A program made the translations under genes and the position numbers. Shown here piece by piece: positions 1-6,164 of a stretch of DNA of 15,458 nucleotides. The notes under the pieces were generated by a model. That model saw only the letters and a program-made list of their open reading frames with translations. It searched no databases and was not told the DNA's origin. Position 1 is the stretch's first letter; each line of letters starts with the position of its first letter. This stretch comes from Candidatus Kerfeldbacteria bacterium (lineage in GTDB: Bacteria; Patescibacteriota; Patescibacteriia; SBBC01): contig JACQKI010000014.1 of assembly GCA_016204645.1 (NCBI GenBank), forward strand, positions 1-15,458, read 5' to 3'.

Positions 1-20
1 AATTTCCACTGCCTTCTTTG

Positions 21-58
21 CCCCGTACCTGCGGAGCAGAACGACGCATGGTACGGGG
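21..58. repeat. Inverted repeat, 9-bp stem with 20-base loop
   Basis: The arms CCCCGTACC (21-29) and GGTACGGGG (50-58) are perfect reverse complements around a 20-base loop. The element lies in the gene-free left edge, downstream of the exonuclease gene when read on the minus strand. No T-run follows on either strand (only TT on the plus strand), so it is not a standard intrinsic terminator. It may be a 3'-end stabilising hairpin or the terminator of a plus-strand gene lying left of the window. Confidence 0.5.
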
Positions 59-80
59 TTAAGCAGAGGGTTGATGGTTC

Positions 81-120
81 GTCAGGTCATACGACCTGAC
101 GCCGAGTCGTATGACTCGGC
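81..120. repeat. Two abutting 8-bp hairpins with complementary loops
   Basis: Hairpin A has arms GTCAGGTC (81-88) and GACCTGAC (93-100) with loop ATAC. Hairpin B has arms GCCGAGTC (101-108) and GACTCGGC (113-120) with loop GTAT. They touch with no spacer. The two loops are reverse complements of each other, and so are the ten-base cores at 86-95 and 106-115, so the pair could kiss or refold into one longer helix. The element lies 23 bases past the stop of the minus-strand exonuclease gene, with no T-run on either side. A 3'-end or terminator role is inferred. Confidence 0.65.
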
Positions 121-143
121 GAATCCATCCGGGCTCACCAATC

Positions 144-683
144 TTACCGTCCAACCTTCAACGCCCGCTCAACAAGTTTCAGAAACACCTGGCGGGTGGT
201 TTCGACGTCGGCTAAAGCCCGGTGGGCCGCAGGCTGCGGCACGTGCAAGTACCGGGCGACTGATTCCAGCGAGTAACTCGGCAAGATCAGGTACTTTCGC
301 GACAGCAGCAACGTGTCGAGGACGCTGTTAGTCAGCGCTGGCAAGCCCAGCAGGCTGAAGTGCCTATTCAGAAAGGCCAGGTCAAACGGAATATTGTGGC
401 CGATCAAGACGGCCGGACCGAGAAAGGCCTGAAAGGCCGGGAAGACGTCTTGGCCAAGCTGGCCTTCGGCTGCCAGCATATCAGCGCTGATGCCGTTGAA
501 CAGCACGTTGTCCGGGCCGAGCGGCCGGTCGGTCTGGACGAGCGCCTGGTACTGCTCGACCACGGTCTGCCCCTGAATCTTCTGCGCGGCCAACTCAACG
601 ATGACGTGGCCTTCTTCCGGCTTGAAACCGGTGGTTTCCACGTCAATGACGGCAAACTGGCTGGGCACGCTCAGGCTCGGCAT
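144..683 (-). CDS. DEDDh 3'-5' exonuclease, DnaQ/PolC epsilon-type
   Basis: A 179-residue single-domain exonuclease of the DnaQ-like DEDDh family, which removes nucleotides from 3' ends using two metal ions. All motifs are visible: ExoI DVETTG (D14, E16), ExoII with GHN and FD (D101), and ExoIII with H154 and D159 spaced H-x4-D. It is too short to carry a polymerase or helicase domain, so it could be a stand-alone proofreading subunit or a repair/RNA-processing exonuclease; the sequence cannot decide. I chose ATG at 683. A longer frame reaches 893 but runs through the dnaB promoter and the dnaB 5' end, and the exonuclease fold begins right after residue 9. A TTGAAG-17-TAGACT promoter ends 7 bases upstream of this ATG, which predicts a leaderless mRNA. 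It is divergent from dnaB. The stop is TAA. Confidence 0.88.
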   Translation of the reverse strand: MPSLSVPSQFAVIDVETTGFKPEEGHVIVELAAQKIQGQTVVEQYQALVQTDRPLGPDNVLFNGISADMLAAEGQLGQDVFPAFQAFLGPAVLIGHNIPFDLAFLNRHFSLLGLPALTNSVLDTLLLSRKYLILPSYSLESVARYLHVPQPAAHRALADVETTRQVFLKLVERALKVGR

Positions 684-690
684 GGCCAGT

Positions 691-719
691 AGTCTACGCC
701 GATCGAGCTTGGGCTTCAA
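691..719 (-). promoter_or_regulatory. Sigma70-type promoter of the exonuclease gene
   Basis: On the minus strand a -35 box TTGAAG (719-714) is followed by a 17-base spacer and a -10 box TAGACT (696-691). Seven bases separate the -10 from the ATG at 683, so transcription should start at or next to the first base of the start codon. The boxes are read by eye against TTGACA/TATAAT. Confidence 0.5.
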
Positions 720-762
720 GGCCTGTGGAAAGCCGCGGGGAAAAACCTGTGCGTGAGTGCGC

Positions 763-791
763 TTGCTGCAGTAGTCCGGCCACCGTACAAT
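763..791 (+). promoter_or_regulatory. Sigma70-type promoter of dnaB
   Basis: The -35 box TTGCTG (763-768), a 17-base spacer and the -10 box TACAAT (786-791) lie just before dnaB. Only 10 bases separate the -10 from the ATG at 802, so the predicted 5' leader is about 2-5 bases. The AAGG at 792-795 would then fall outside the mRNA and could not act as a ribosome binding site. Confidence 0.5.
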
Positions 792-801
792 AAGGTGCGT
801 C

Positions 802-2154
802 ATGGCCACTGATACCACTGCCAAGCTGCCGCCGCAAAACTTAGAAGCCGAACAGTCGGTCCTGGGTTCGCTGTTGATCGACAAGGAAGCCATCGTCCGC
901 GTAGCCGACGTGGTCCGGCCGACCGACTACTACAAAGACGCCCACCGTATCATTTTCGAGGCCATGCTCGGGCTGTACGAAAAGCGCGAGCCGATTGACG
1001 TCCTGTCGCTGACCAATGCGTTGCAGTCGGCCGGCCAGCTGGAAACCATCGGCGGACGCAGCTACCTGGCCGCCCTGACCACCAGCGTCCCCTCTTCATC
1101 GAGCATCGTCACCTACGCCCGGATCGTCCAGCACAAAGCCACGCTCCGTCGTCTGATTTCGGCCGCCTCGGAAATCATGGAGATGGGCTACCAGGAAACC
1201 GAGGACGTCGAAAAGCTGCTCGACCGGGCTGAGCAGGCCGTCTTCGGCGTCTCGCAGAAGTACCTGCGCCACCAATTCATCCCTTTAAAGACGGTCTTGA
1301 CCGAGGCCTTTGACCGGATTGACGAATTACACCGCGAATCAGGCAAGTTGCGCGGCTTATCAACCGGCCTGTCCGATCTCGACAACATCCTGGCCGGCCT
1401 GCAGCGCGGCGACCTGATCATCCTGGCGGCCCGGCCGTCAATCGGAAAAACGTCCTTGGCGTTGGACATTGCCCGGATGGTGGCCATTCGCGAAAAAGCG
1501 CCGGTCGGCATTTTCTCGCTGGAAATGTCGAAGGAACAGCTGGTCGACCGCTTGCTGTGCTCCGAAGCCCAGGTCGATCTCTGGAAAATGCGGACCGGCA
1601 AGCTGTCCGAAGACGAAGACTTCAGCCGGATCGGGCATGCCATGGGGGTCTTGTCCGAAGCGCCGCTGTTCGTCGACGACTCGGCCATTGCCACCGTCCT
1701 GGAAATGCGCACCAAAGCCCGACGCCTGCAATCCGAGCACGGCCTGGGCCTGATCATCGTCGACTACCTGCAGCTGATGGAGGGCAGCGCCGATGCCGAG
1801 AACCGGGTGCTGCAAATCGCCGAGATCACCCGCGGCTTGAAAGGCCTGGCCAAAGAGCTGAACGTGCCGGTGCTGGCCTTGTCGCAGCTGTCCCGGGCCA
1901 CGGAAATGCGCAACCCGCCGATTCCCAAGCTGTCTGACCTGCGCGAGTCCGGTTCGATTGAGCAGGACGCCGACGTGGTGCTGTTCATCTACCGCGAAGA
2001 AATGCACAAGCCGGACACCCCGCGCAAGCACATTGCCGACCTGATTATTGCCAAGCACCGCAACGGCCCGACCGGCCAGGTCCAGGTTTTCTTTGACGAA
2101 GCTAAGACCAGTTTCCGGACGCTGGAAAAGCGCATGGAAGCGCCGCCGTTCTAA
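802..2154 (+). CDS. dnaB: Replicative DNA helicase DnaB
   Basis: A 450-residue, full-length DnaB. This hexameric helicase unwinds DNA at the replication fork using ATP and loads primase through its N-terminal domain. The N-terminus shows the family's PQNLEAEQSVLGSLL segment. The RecA-like C-terminal domain has Walker A (ARPSIGKT, about residues 209-217), Walker B (LIIVDYLQLM, about 317-326), the LSQLSR segment and the SGSIEQDADVV block (about 383-393). No intein interrupts it. ATG at 802 fits the conserved N-terminus and lies just after a promoter. It diverges from a DEDDh exonuclease and converges on a 2H-phosphoesterase gene with 6 bases between the stops. No primase or helicase loader gene is in the window. 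The Walker A residue after S is I rather than the commoner M, a conservative change. Confidence 0.97.
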   Translation: MATDTTAKLPPQNLEAEQSVLGSLLIDKEAIVRVADVVRPTDYYKDAHRIIFEAMLGLYEKREPIDVLSLTNALQSAGQLETIGGRSYLAALTTSVPSSSSIVTYARIVQHKATLRRLISAASEIMEMGYQETEDVEKLLDRAEQAVFGVSQKYLRHQFIPLKTVLTEAFDRIDELHRESGKLRGLSTGLSDLDNILAGLQRGDLIILAARPSIGKTSLALDIARMVAIREKAPVGIFSLEMSKEQLVDRLLCSEAQVDLWKMRTGKLSEDEDFSRIGHAMGVLSEAPLFVDDSAIATVLEMRTKARRLQSEHGLGLIIVDYLQLMEGSADAENRVLQIAEITRGLKGLAKELNVPVLALSQLSRATEMRNPPIPKLSDLRESGSIEQDADVVLFIYREEMHKPDTPRKHIADLIIAKHRNGPTGQVQVFFDEAKTSFRTLEKRMEAPPF

Positions 2155-2160
2155 GGCTCG

Positions 2161-2793
2161 TCAGCTGAGTCGAATCCGGTGCTCCTGAAACCGGCCGACG
2201 TAACGGTCCGAAGTGTTGCTGTACCGGTACAAACCGACGACCATCGTCTTGGCGGTCCACGCACTCCCTTCCACCTGGCGGGCGGCGTGCATCAGCTTCC
2301 GCAACGGGCTGGCCAAATACTCCCCCTCAGAAATCGTGACGTGCGGAGAAAATCCGGGACCGGCGCCACGGTAACCGAATCGCACCGTCTGCTCACGCTC
2401 CCGGCGCGAGTATTGCCCGGAGCGAATCCGAACGATGTCTTTTTCTCGGATCTGACCGAGGCGCAGGCGATTGCCGATCTGCAGAATACGCCGGTGCGCG
2501 GCCACCAGCGACTGCGTGCGACGGACACGGAACGACACGAACCGCCGTCGACCTTGGTCGAGAGTCACCTCGACTCGATCGAGCGCCACGACTATCGGAC
2601 GAATTCTGACCAAGCGAAGCTCGGCCAAGAGCTGATCGTAGGCCGGGCGAGAGAATCGGCACAGGTACAGCGTCACGTGGAAGGAAGCATCGGCCGATTG
2701 ATCGCGGACAAACAGCGCGTCTTTCCGCAAGCTCAAGATTCGACGGGTGATGCTGGGCGGCACAGCCAGGTGAACTCCCAAATCGTACTCCAT
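2161..2793 (-). CDS. 2H-phosphoesterase family protein (2'-5' RNA ligase-like)
   Basis: A 210-residue protein with the two HxT motifs that define the 2H phosphoesterase superfamily: FHVTL (H39, T41) and SPHVTI (H152, T154). The family includes bacterial LigT/ThpR, cyclic phosphodiesterases and uncharacterised paralogues. They act on 2',3'- or 2'-5'-linked phosphoesters, often in RNA. The region between the motifs is long and arginine-rich, which would suit nucleic-acid binding (inference). The substrate cannot be told from the sequence. ATG at 2793 is preceded by GGGAG and by a TGG-TATGCT extended -10 that ends only 6 bases upstream. A longer frame to 2835 would overlap that promoter and is less likely. 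The gene is single, convergent with dnaB and divergent from ybaB. The stop is TGA. Confidence 0.8.
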   Translation of the reverse strand: MEYDLGVHLAVPPSITRRILSLRKDALFVRDQSADASFHVTLYLCRFSRPAYDQLLAELRLVRIRPIVVALDRVEVTLDQGRRRFVSFRVRRTQSLVAAHRRILQIGNRLRLGQIREKDIVRIRSGQYSRREREQTVRFGYRGAGPGFSPHVTISEGEYLASPLRKLMHAARQVEGSAWTAKTMVVGLYRYSNTSDRYVGRFQEHRIRLS

Positions 2794-2799
2794 GCTCCC

Positions 2800-2808
2800 A
2801 GCATACCA
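2800..2808 (-). promoter_or_regulatory. Extended -10 promoter of the 2H-phosphoesterase gene
   Basis: Minus-strand TGG plus TATGCT (2808-2800) forms an extended -10. It ends 6 bases before the ATG at 2793, which predicts a leaderless mRNA. The 17-base-distant -35 position reads TCGAGG, a weak match, as is usual when an extended -10 is present. Confidence 0.45.
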
Positions 2809-2834
2809 CTGCCGGCCACAAACCTCGACCGGCA

Positions 2835-2843
2835 TGGTATACT
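2835..2843 (+). promoter_or_regulatory. Extended -10 promoter of ybaB-recR
   Basis: TGG plus TATACT (2835-2843) is a strong extended -10. The -35 position 17 bases upstream reads GCCACA, a partial match. It faces away from the near-identical TGGTATGCT of the opposite gene about 27 bases away. Predicted transcription start is near 2850, giving a leader of about 23 bases with no visible Shine-Dalgarno. Confidence 0.5.
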
Positions 2844-2872
2844 ACCGCGGCAGCATCATTCAACCAGACTTT

Positions 2873-3175
2873 ATGTTCAGCAAACTCAAACAGTTCAAAG
2901 ACCTCCGCCATCAGGCCAAGCAGGTGCAGAACGTCTTGAAGGACGTGGTGGTGCACGCTGACGCTGACCACGGTAAAGTCCAGGTGGTCATGGACGGCAA
3001 CCAGCAGGTGATGGGTATTGAGATCGACCCCGACCACCTGCGCACGGAGAAGCGCGACGAACTGCAAAAACACCTGGCCGAAGCGATTAACAGCGCCATC
3101 CGCAAATCGCAAATCGAAGCCGCCAAAATCCTCAAACAAACGCCGGGACTCAACCTGCCGTCAGGACTCGGCTAG
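2873..3175 (+). CDS. YbaB/EbfC family nucleoid-associated protein
   Basis: A 100-residue protein of the YbaB/EbfC DNA-binding family. These small dimers bind DNA and are very often encoded just before recR, as here. The family core is seen as the helical FKDLRHQAKQVQNVLKD start, the VVMDGNQQVMGIEID strands and the C-terminal helix with AINSAIRKSQ. The length matches the usual 100-110. I chose ATG at 2873; the frame opens further upstream, but those codons overlap the promoter and resemble nothing in the family. It stops with TAG three bases before recR, so the two genes are co-transcribed. The usual third partner, dnaX, is absent here; dnaB lies further upstream instead. Confidence 0.88.
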   Translation: MFSKLKQFKDLRHQAKQVQNVLKDVVVHADADHGKVQVVMDGNQQVMGIEIDPDHLRTEKRDELQKHLAEAINSAIRKSQIEAAKILKQTPGLNLPSGLG

Positions 3176-3178
3176 GCC

Positions 3179-3778
3179 ATGGCTGCGTTTCCGCCCGCCC
3201 TCCAAAAATTGATTGAGTTTTTTCGGAAGTTCCCCGGCGTCGGCGACAAGTCGGCCCAGCGTTTCGTGTTCCATTTGCTCCGGCAACCGCCGGCTGAGTT
3301 GACCTCCCTCGGCCAGCAGATTGCCGAGCTGCCGCAGCACGTCACCCGCTGCCAAGTCTGCGGCCTGGTCGACGACGCTTCGCCCTGCCGGTTTGACCGC
3401 GATTCAAACCGCGATCGGACGATCATCTGCGTGGTGGCTGAAACGCCGGACGTGACCGTGATTGAGCGCAGCGGCGAATTCAGAGGCCGGTACCATGTGC
3501 TCGGCGGCGTCCTCAACCCGCTCGAAGGCGTGACGCCTGATCAGCTCAACCTGACTTCGCTGCTGGAGCGGGTGCGGGCCGACAAAGTCCGCGAAGTCAT
3601 CATTGCCACCAACCCCGACATGGAAGGCGAGACCACGGCCCTGCACCTAAAAAAAGTCTTAGCACCGCTGCACGTCAAAGTCAGCCGCCTGGGACGCGGC
3701 CTGCCGATGGGTTCGACGCTCGAGTACGCCGACGAAGTGACCGTGGCGAATGCCTTGCGCGGCCGGCAGAATCTTTAA
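3179..3778 (+). CDS. recR: Recombination protein RecR
   Basis: A 199-residue, full-length RecR, which works with RecO (and RecF) to load RecA on gapped DNA. In order: an N-terminal helix-hairpin-helix (FRKFPGVGDKSAQR, residues 15-28), a zinc-finger region (C58-x2-C61 ... C70), a Toprim domain starting at about residue 81 (ICVVAE with E88, ATNPDMEGE later) and the C-terminal RLGRGLPMGSTLEYAD block. The fourth zinc ligand is odd: the family has C-x2-C twice, but here the second pair reads C70-R-F-D73, so Asp replaces Cys. ATG at 3179 is three bases past the ybaB stop. The stop TAA is followed 18 bases later by a hairpin shared with the opposing rplU. Confidence 0.96.
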   Translation: MAAFPPALQKLIEFFRKFPGVGDKSAQRFVFHLLRQPPAELTSLGQQIAELPQHVTRCQVCGLVDDASPCRFDRDSNRDRTIICVVAETPDVTVIERSGEFRGRYHVLGGVLNPLEGVTPDQLNLTSLLERVRADKVREVIIATNPDMEGETTALHLKKVLAPLHVKVSRLGRGLPMGSTLEYADEVTVANALRGRQNL

Positions 3779-3796
3779 GTATTAAACCCCGCACCC

Positions 3797-3816
3797 GCGC
3801 GGACGTACGTCCGTGC
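3797..3816. terminator. Shared hairpin between convergent recR and rplU
   Basis: The 8-bp stem GCGCGGAC (3797-3804) / GTCCGTGC (3809-3816), with one G-T pair and loop GTAC, fills the gap between two converging genes. Its last base is part of the rplU stop codon. The plus strand has GATTTT about 12 bases downstream and the minus strand has GTTTAA about 11 bases past the stem, so T-runs are short and displaced. It likely ends both transcripts, less efficiently than a canonical terminator. The stem and loop sizes match the tandem hairpins at 81-120. Confidence 0.5.
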
Positions 3817-4127
3817 TAGGCCGTGATTTTGATAATTTCCAGCTCGGTCCGGTACTGCCGGTGTCCGAACTTTTTACGGTACCGAACTTTTGGTTTGTAC
3901 TTCAAGACGGTAACTTTGTCGCCGCGGAACTGGCGCAGCACCTTGGCTTCCACGGCCGCGCCGGTGACGTGCGGTTGTCCGACGTGGATGCGATCGCCGT
4001 CGACCGTGAGCAAGACTGAATCAAACCGAACTGAACTGCCGGCCGCCGCGGGCAGGGCGTCAACCTGCAACCGCTGGCCTTGAGCCACCAGGTGCTGTTT
4101 GCCGCTAATGGTCACGATTGCAAACAT
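3816..4127 (-). CDS. rplU: 50S ribosomal protein L21
   Basis: A 103-residue L21, which binds 23S rRNA near L20. The start MFAIVTISGKQHLVAQGQ and the C-terminal YRKKFGHRQYRTELEI segment are diagnostic, and the length is typical. It is the last gene of the adk-map-ruvX-transferase-DUF192 run, 32 bases after DUF192. That gap holds a small TAGGC/GCCTA hairpin (4145-4159) right after the DUF192 stop. No convincing promoter or Shine-Dalgarno precedes the ATG. The common partner rpmA (L27) does not follow; the next gene is the converging recR. The stop TAG runs into the terminator-like hairpin. Confidence 0.95.
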   Translation of the reverse strand: MFAIVTISGKQHLVAQGQRLQVDALPAAAGSSVRFDSVLLTVDGDRIHVGQPHVTGAAVEAKVLRQFRGDKVTVLKYKPKVRYRKKFGHRQYRTELEIIKITA

Positions 4128-4159
4128 CGCGTGTCGATCAACGTTAGGCCGTCAGCCTA

Positions 4160-4666
4160 TCACGACGGAGAAAAACCGTCAAAGTCGATGGTCACCGGCG
4201 AACCGATGGTGACGTGGTTGGCCGCCACCCAGCCGGCGTTGACTTCGAGTACCTGCGTGGCAAACTGGTTCGGCGTGTACAGCGGCGGCAGGCCGTCCGG
4301 CACGGGCACCTCGAGGGCCACGTCGACCACCGTGCCGTCGTTGATCCAGATGATGTCAATTGGAAAGCGCATGCCCTGCATCCAGAAAGCGTGCGGTCCC
4401 GGCTGCTCAAAAATGAACAGCATCCCGGCGTCGGCGGCCAGCGAATCACGGCCGGACAACCCCTGGCTGCGCGCGCTGGGCGTAGCCGCGACCTCGGCTT
4501 CCACCTGGACGGCCCCGAGCTCCACCCGGGCCAGCTGCGGTCGGCGCTCGACCGTGCCGCGGATCAGCCGACTGAAAAAGGATTCGCCTTCGCCGCCGCT
4601 AAAGCCGTACAGCGAAACGCCGATCACGACGGCCACCAGCAGCAAGAATAAGGCTTGCCGTTTCAC
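4160..4666 (-). CDS. DUF192 (UPF0127) family membrane-anchored protein
   Basis: A 168-residue protein with one N-terminal membrane segment (about residues 5-21, LFLLLVAVVIGVSLYGF), then a linker and a DUF192 domain (about 48-163). The domain shows the family blocks ARSQGLSGRDSL, GMLFIFEQPGPHAFWMQGM and PIDIIWIN, followed by the VLEVNAGW segment. The biochemical function of DUF192 is not established. The anchor places the domain on the outer face of the membrane (inference). The start is GTG at 4666 and forms a GTGA overlap with the TGA stop of the upstream transferase gene, which implies translational coupling. Confidence 0.85.
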   Translation of the reverse strand: MKRQALFLLLVAVVIGVSLYGFSGGEGESFFSRLIRGTVERRPQLARVELGAVQVEAEVAATPSARSQGLSGRDSLAADAGMLFIFEQPGPHAFWMQGMRFPIDIIWINDGTVVDVALEVPVPDGLPPLYTPNQFATQVLEVNAGWVAANHVTIGSPVTIDFDGFSPS

Positions 4667-5766
4667 GTCGCTCCCGCGGCCCGTCGGCGACCAGCTTTGA
4701 TGACTAAGGCCGTAGCCAAACCAACCATCACCAGGCTGAGGGCGGCGAGCGCGTAGAGCTTGGCCGCGCCCCGGAAGACCAGGGTCGTAGCCCCGAAGAC
4801 CACGGTCAAGGTGTAGAGAAACAGCACTGCTCCCCGATGCGAAAATCCGACGTCGAGCAGCCGAAAATGCAAATGCTTTTTATCGGCCGAGTAGAATGGA
4901 GAACGATGCTCGATCACGGCCCGACGGATAATCACCCAAACAACATCGAGGATTGGAATACCCATAATCAACAGGGCGGTCGCGATTTTTCCGCCAGCGA
5001 TGATCGCTAACGACCCGAGTAGGAATCCAGTCAGCAGCGACCCGCCTTCGCCCAAGAACAATCGGGCCGGGTGCCAGTTCAAAATCAGAAATCCAGCCGC
5101 TGCCCCGGCCAAGATAATTGCCAAGTTGGCCGTTTCGGGCTGCAGCACCGGCGGCCGCATCGACAGCAGGAACACAATCACGCTGCCGATGGTCGTAATG
5201 CCAGCGACCAAGCCGTCGAGCCCGTCGAGAAACTTGGTGGTGTACATCATGCCCATCAGCCAGGCGAACGAAAACAAGTCAGCCCACAGCGTCAGGTGGT
5301 AGGTGATACCATCCCACGTCAGGACCGGAAAATTAATAGCGTCCAACCGGATCACTCCGCCCAACGGGTTGGTTATGAACTTGACGCCGATGCCGCTGGC
5401 AATCACCACCAGCGTCGCCACGATCGGGAAAATGATTTGCCGCCGCGGTGACAGACGGAAGCGATCGTCGAGGTAGCCGCCGATCATCAAGCAGCTCGCC
5501 CCGATAAAGATTCCCCACAGGTGCTTGGGCAGAATGAAGCTGCCGGTGACCGTTCCCGGCTGCTGGCCCAGCCAGGCTACCAATCCAAAAAATCCCACAA
5601 ATATCGCAGTCCCGCCGAGCAGCGGAACTGGCCGCCGGTGGACTTTCCGATTCGGATCATCGTCCGGTCGATCAACCGCGCCGAGCCGTCCCGCCATCCG
5701 CCGGACTGCCAGCGCCACCAGCAGCGATAGTCCGGCCGCCATCAAGAAGTACCAGGCCGCTGTCAT
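4663..5766 (-). CDS. WecA/TagO-type polyprenyl-phosphate sugar-1-phosphate transferase
   Basis: A 367-residue polytopic membrane enzyme of the MraY/WecA family. These enzymes transfer a UDP-linked HexNAc-1-phosphate to undecaprenyl phosphate and so begin cell-surface glycan assembly. Motifs: DRPDDDPNRKVHRRPVPLLGG (near residues 32-52), GYLDDRFRLSPRRQ (Mg-binding DD), TKFLDGLDGLVAG and HLHFRLLDVGFSHR, the WecA-type histidine motif that separates it from MraY. About ten hydrophobic segments are visible. The usually invariant GDxGS loop reads GEGGS here, an Asp-to-Glu change at a position important for catalysis or metal binding in relatives. The exact sugar is unknown. ATG at 5766 overlaps the ruvX stop by 4 bases. 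Confidence 0.88.
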   Translation of the reverse strand: MTAAWYFLMAAGLSLLVALAVRRMAGRLGAVDRPDDDPNRKVHRRPVPLLGGTAIFVGFFGLVAWLGQQPGTVTGSFILPKHLWGIFIGASCLMIGGYLDDRFRLSPRRQIIFPIVATLVVIASGIGVKFITNPLGGVIRLDAINFPVLTWDGITYHLTLWADLFSFAWLMGMMYTTKFLDGLDGLVAGITTIGSVIVFLLSMRPPVLQPETANLAIILAGAAAGFLILNWHPARLFLGEGGSLLTGFLLGSLAIIAGGKIATALLIMGIPILDVVWVIIRRAVIEHRSPFYSADKKHLHFRLLDVGFSHRGAVLFLYTLTVVFGATTLVFRGAAKLYALAALSLVMVGLATALVIKAGRRRAAGAT

Positions 5767-6164
5767 GCCGTCGGCCTCCGCTGGCGCTCTAAGTAGGACT
5801 CGAGTATCGCCGCGGCCGCAATGCTGTCGGCACCAGCCGACGACTCGGGAAACCGCGCGGCGTACGCGCTGGTCAAACGCTCATCTTCAAAGTCAACCGG
5901 GATAGTCAGCGCCTCTTCCAATTCGCACATGACCGATTGAATGGACGTGGCCTGCTGGCCGCGCTCGCCGCGCAGCGTCAGCGGCAATCCGACCACGATC
6001 CGTTCAACCCCCTCTTGCTCAACCAGTTGACCAAGCTCGCGAAACAAGTCGCGCTTACCGCGGTTCAAGATGATCGGACGCGTGAAGACGTGCTCTTGAT
6101 CTTCATCGCTGATGGCCACGCCCACTCGTTTCTCGCCGTAATCGAGACCTAAGACTCTGCCCAT
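5763..6164 (-). CDS. ruvX: RuvX/YqgF family Holliday-junction resolvase-like nuclease
   Basis: A 133-residue RNase H-fold protein of the YqgF/RuvX family. Members are described as putative Holliday-junction resolvases and as 16S rRNA 5'-end processing nucleases. Three acidic catalytic positions are visible: D8 in LGLDYG, E95 in DERLTS and D113 in GADSIAA. The IVVGLPL strand is also typical. The length is normal. ATG at 6164 lies inside the end of map (16-base overlap), and its stop overlaps the transferase start, so it is translationally coupled in both directions. Confidence 0.92.
   Translation of the reverse strand: MGRVLGLDYGEKRVGVAISDEDQEHVFTRPIILNRGKRDLFRELGQLVEQEGVERIVVGLPLTLRGERGQQATSIQSVMCELEEALTIPVDFEDERLTSAYAARFPESSAGADSIAAAAILESYLERQRRPTA

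Noticed and set aside
721..760. DnaA box-like TGTGGAAAG upstream of dnaB
   Set aside because: It is a single degenerate match with no cluster of boxes or AT-rich unwinding stretch, so there is no support for an origin.
684..893. N-terminal extension of the exonuclease up to 893
   Set aside because: It would run through the dnaB promoter and the dnaB 5' end, and the added residues have no exonuclease homology; ATG at 683 fits the family.
1438..2058. Long antisense frames inside dnaB
   Set aside because: These are GC-rich shadow frames opposite a clearly conserved gene, with no recognisable domain.
2179..2961. 260-codon plus-strand frame opposite the 2H-phosphoesterase gene
   Set aside because: It is a shadow of the minus-strand gene; only the minus strand shows two HxT motifs and a promoter-start arrangement.
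4145..4159. TAGGC/GCCTA hairpin between DUF192 and rplU as a regulatory leader
   Set aside because: A 5-bp stem is too short to be convincing on its own; it is mentioned in the rplU entry only.
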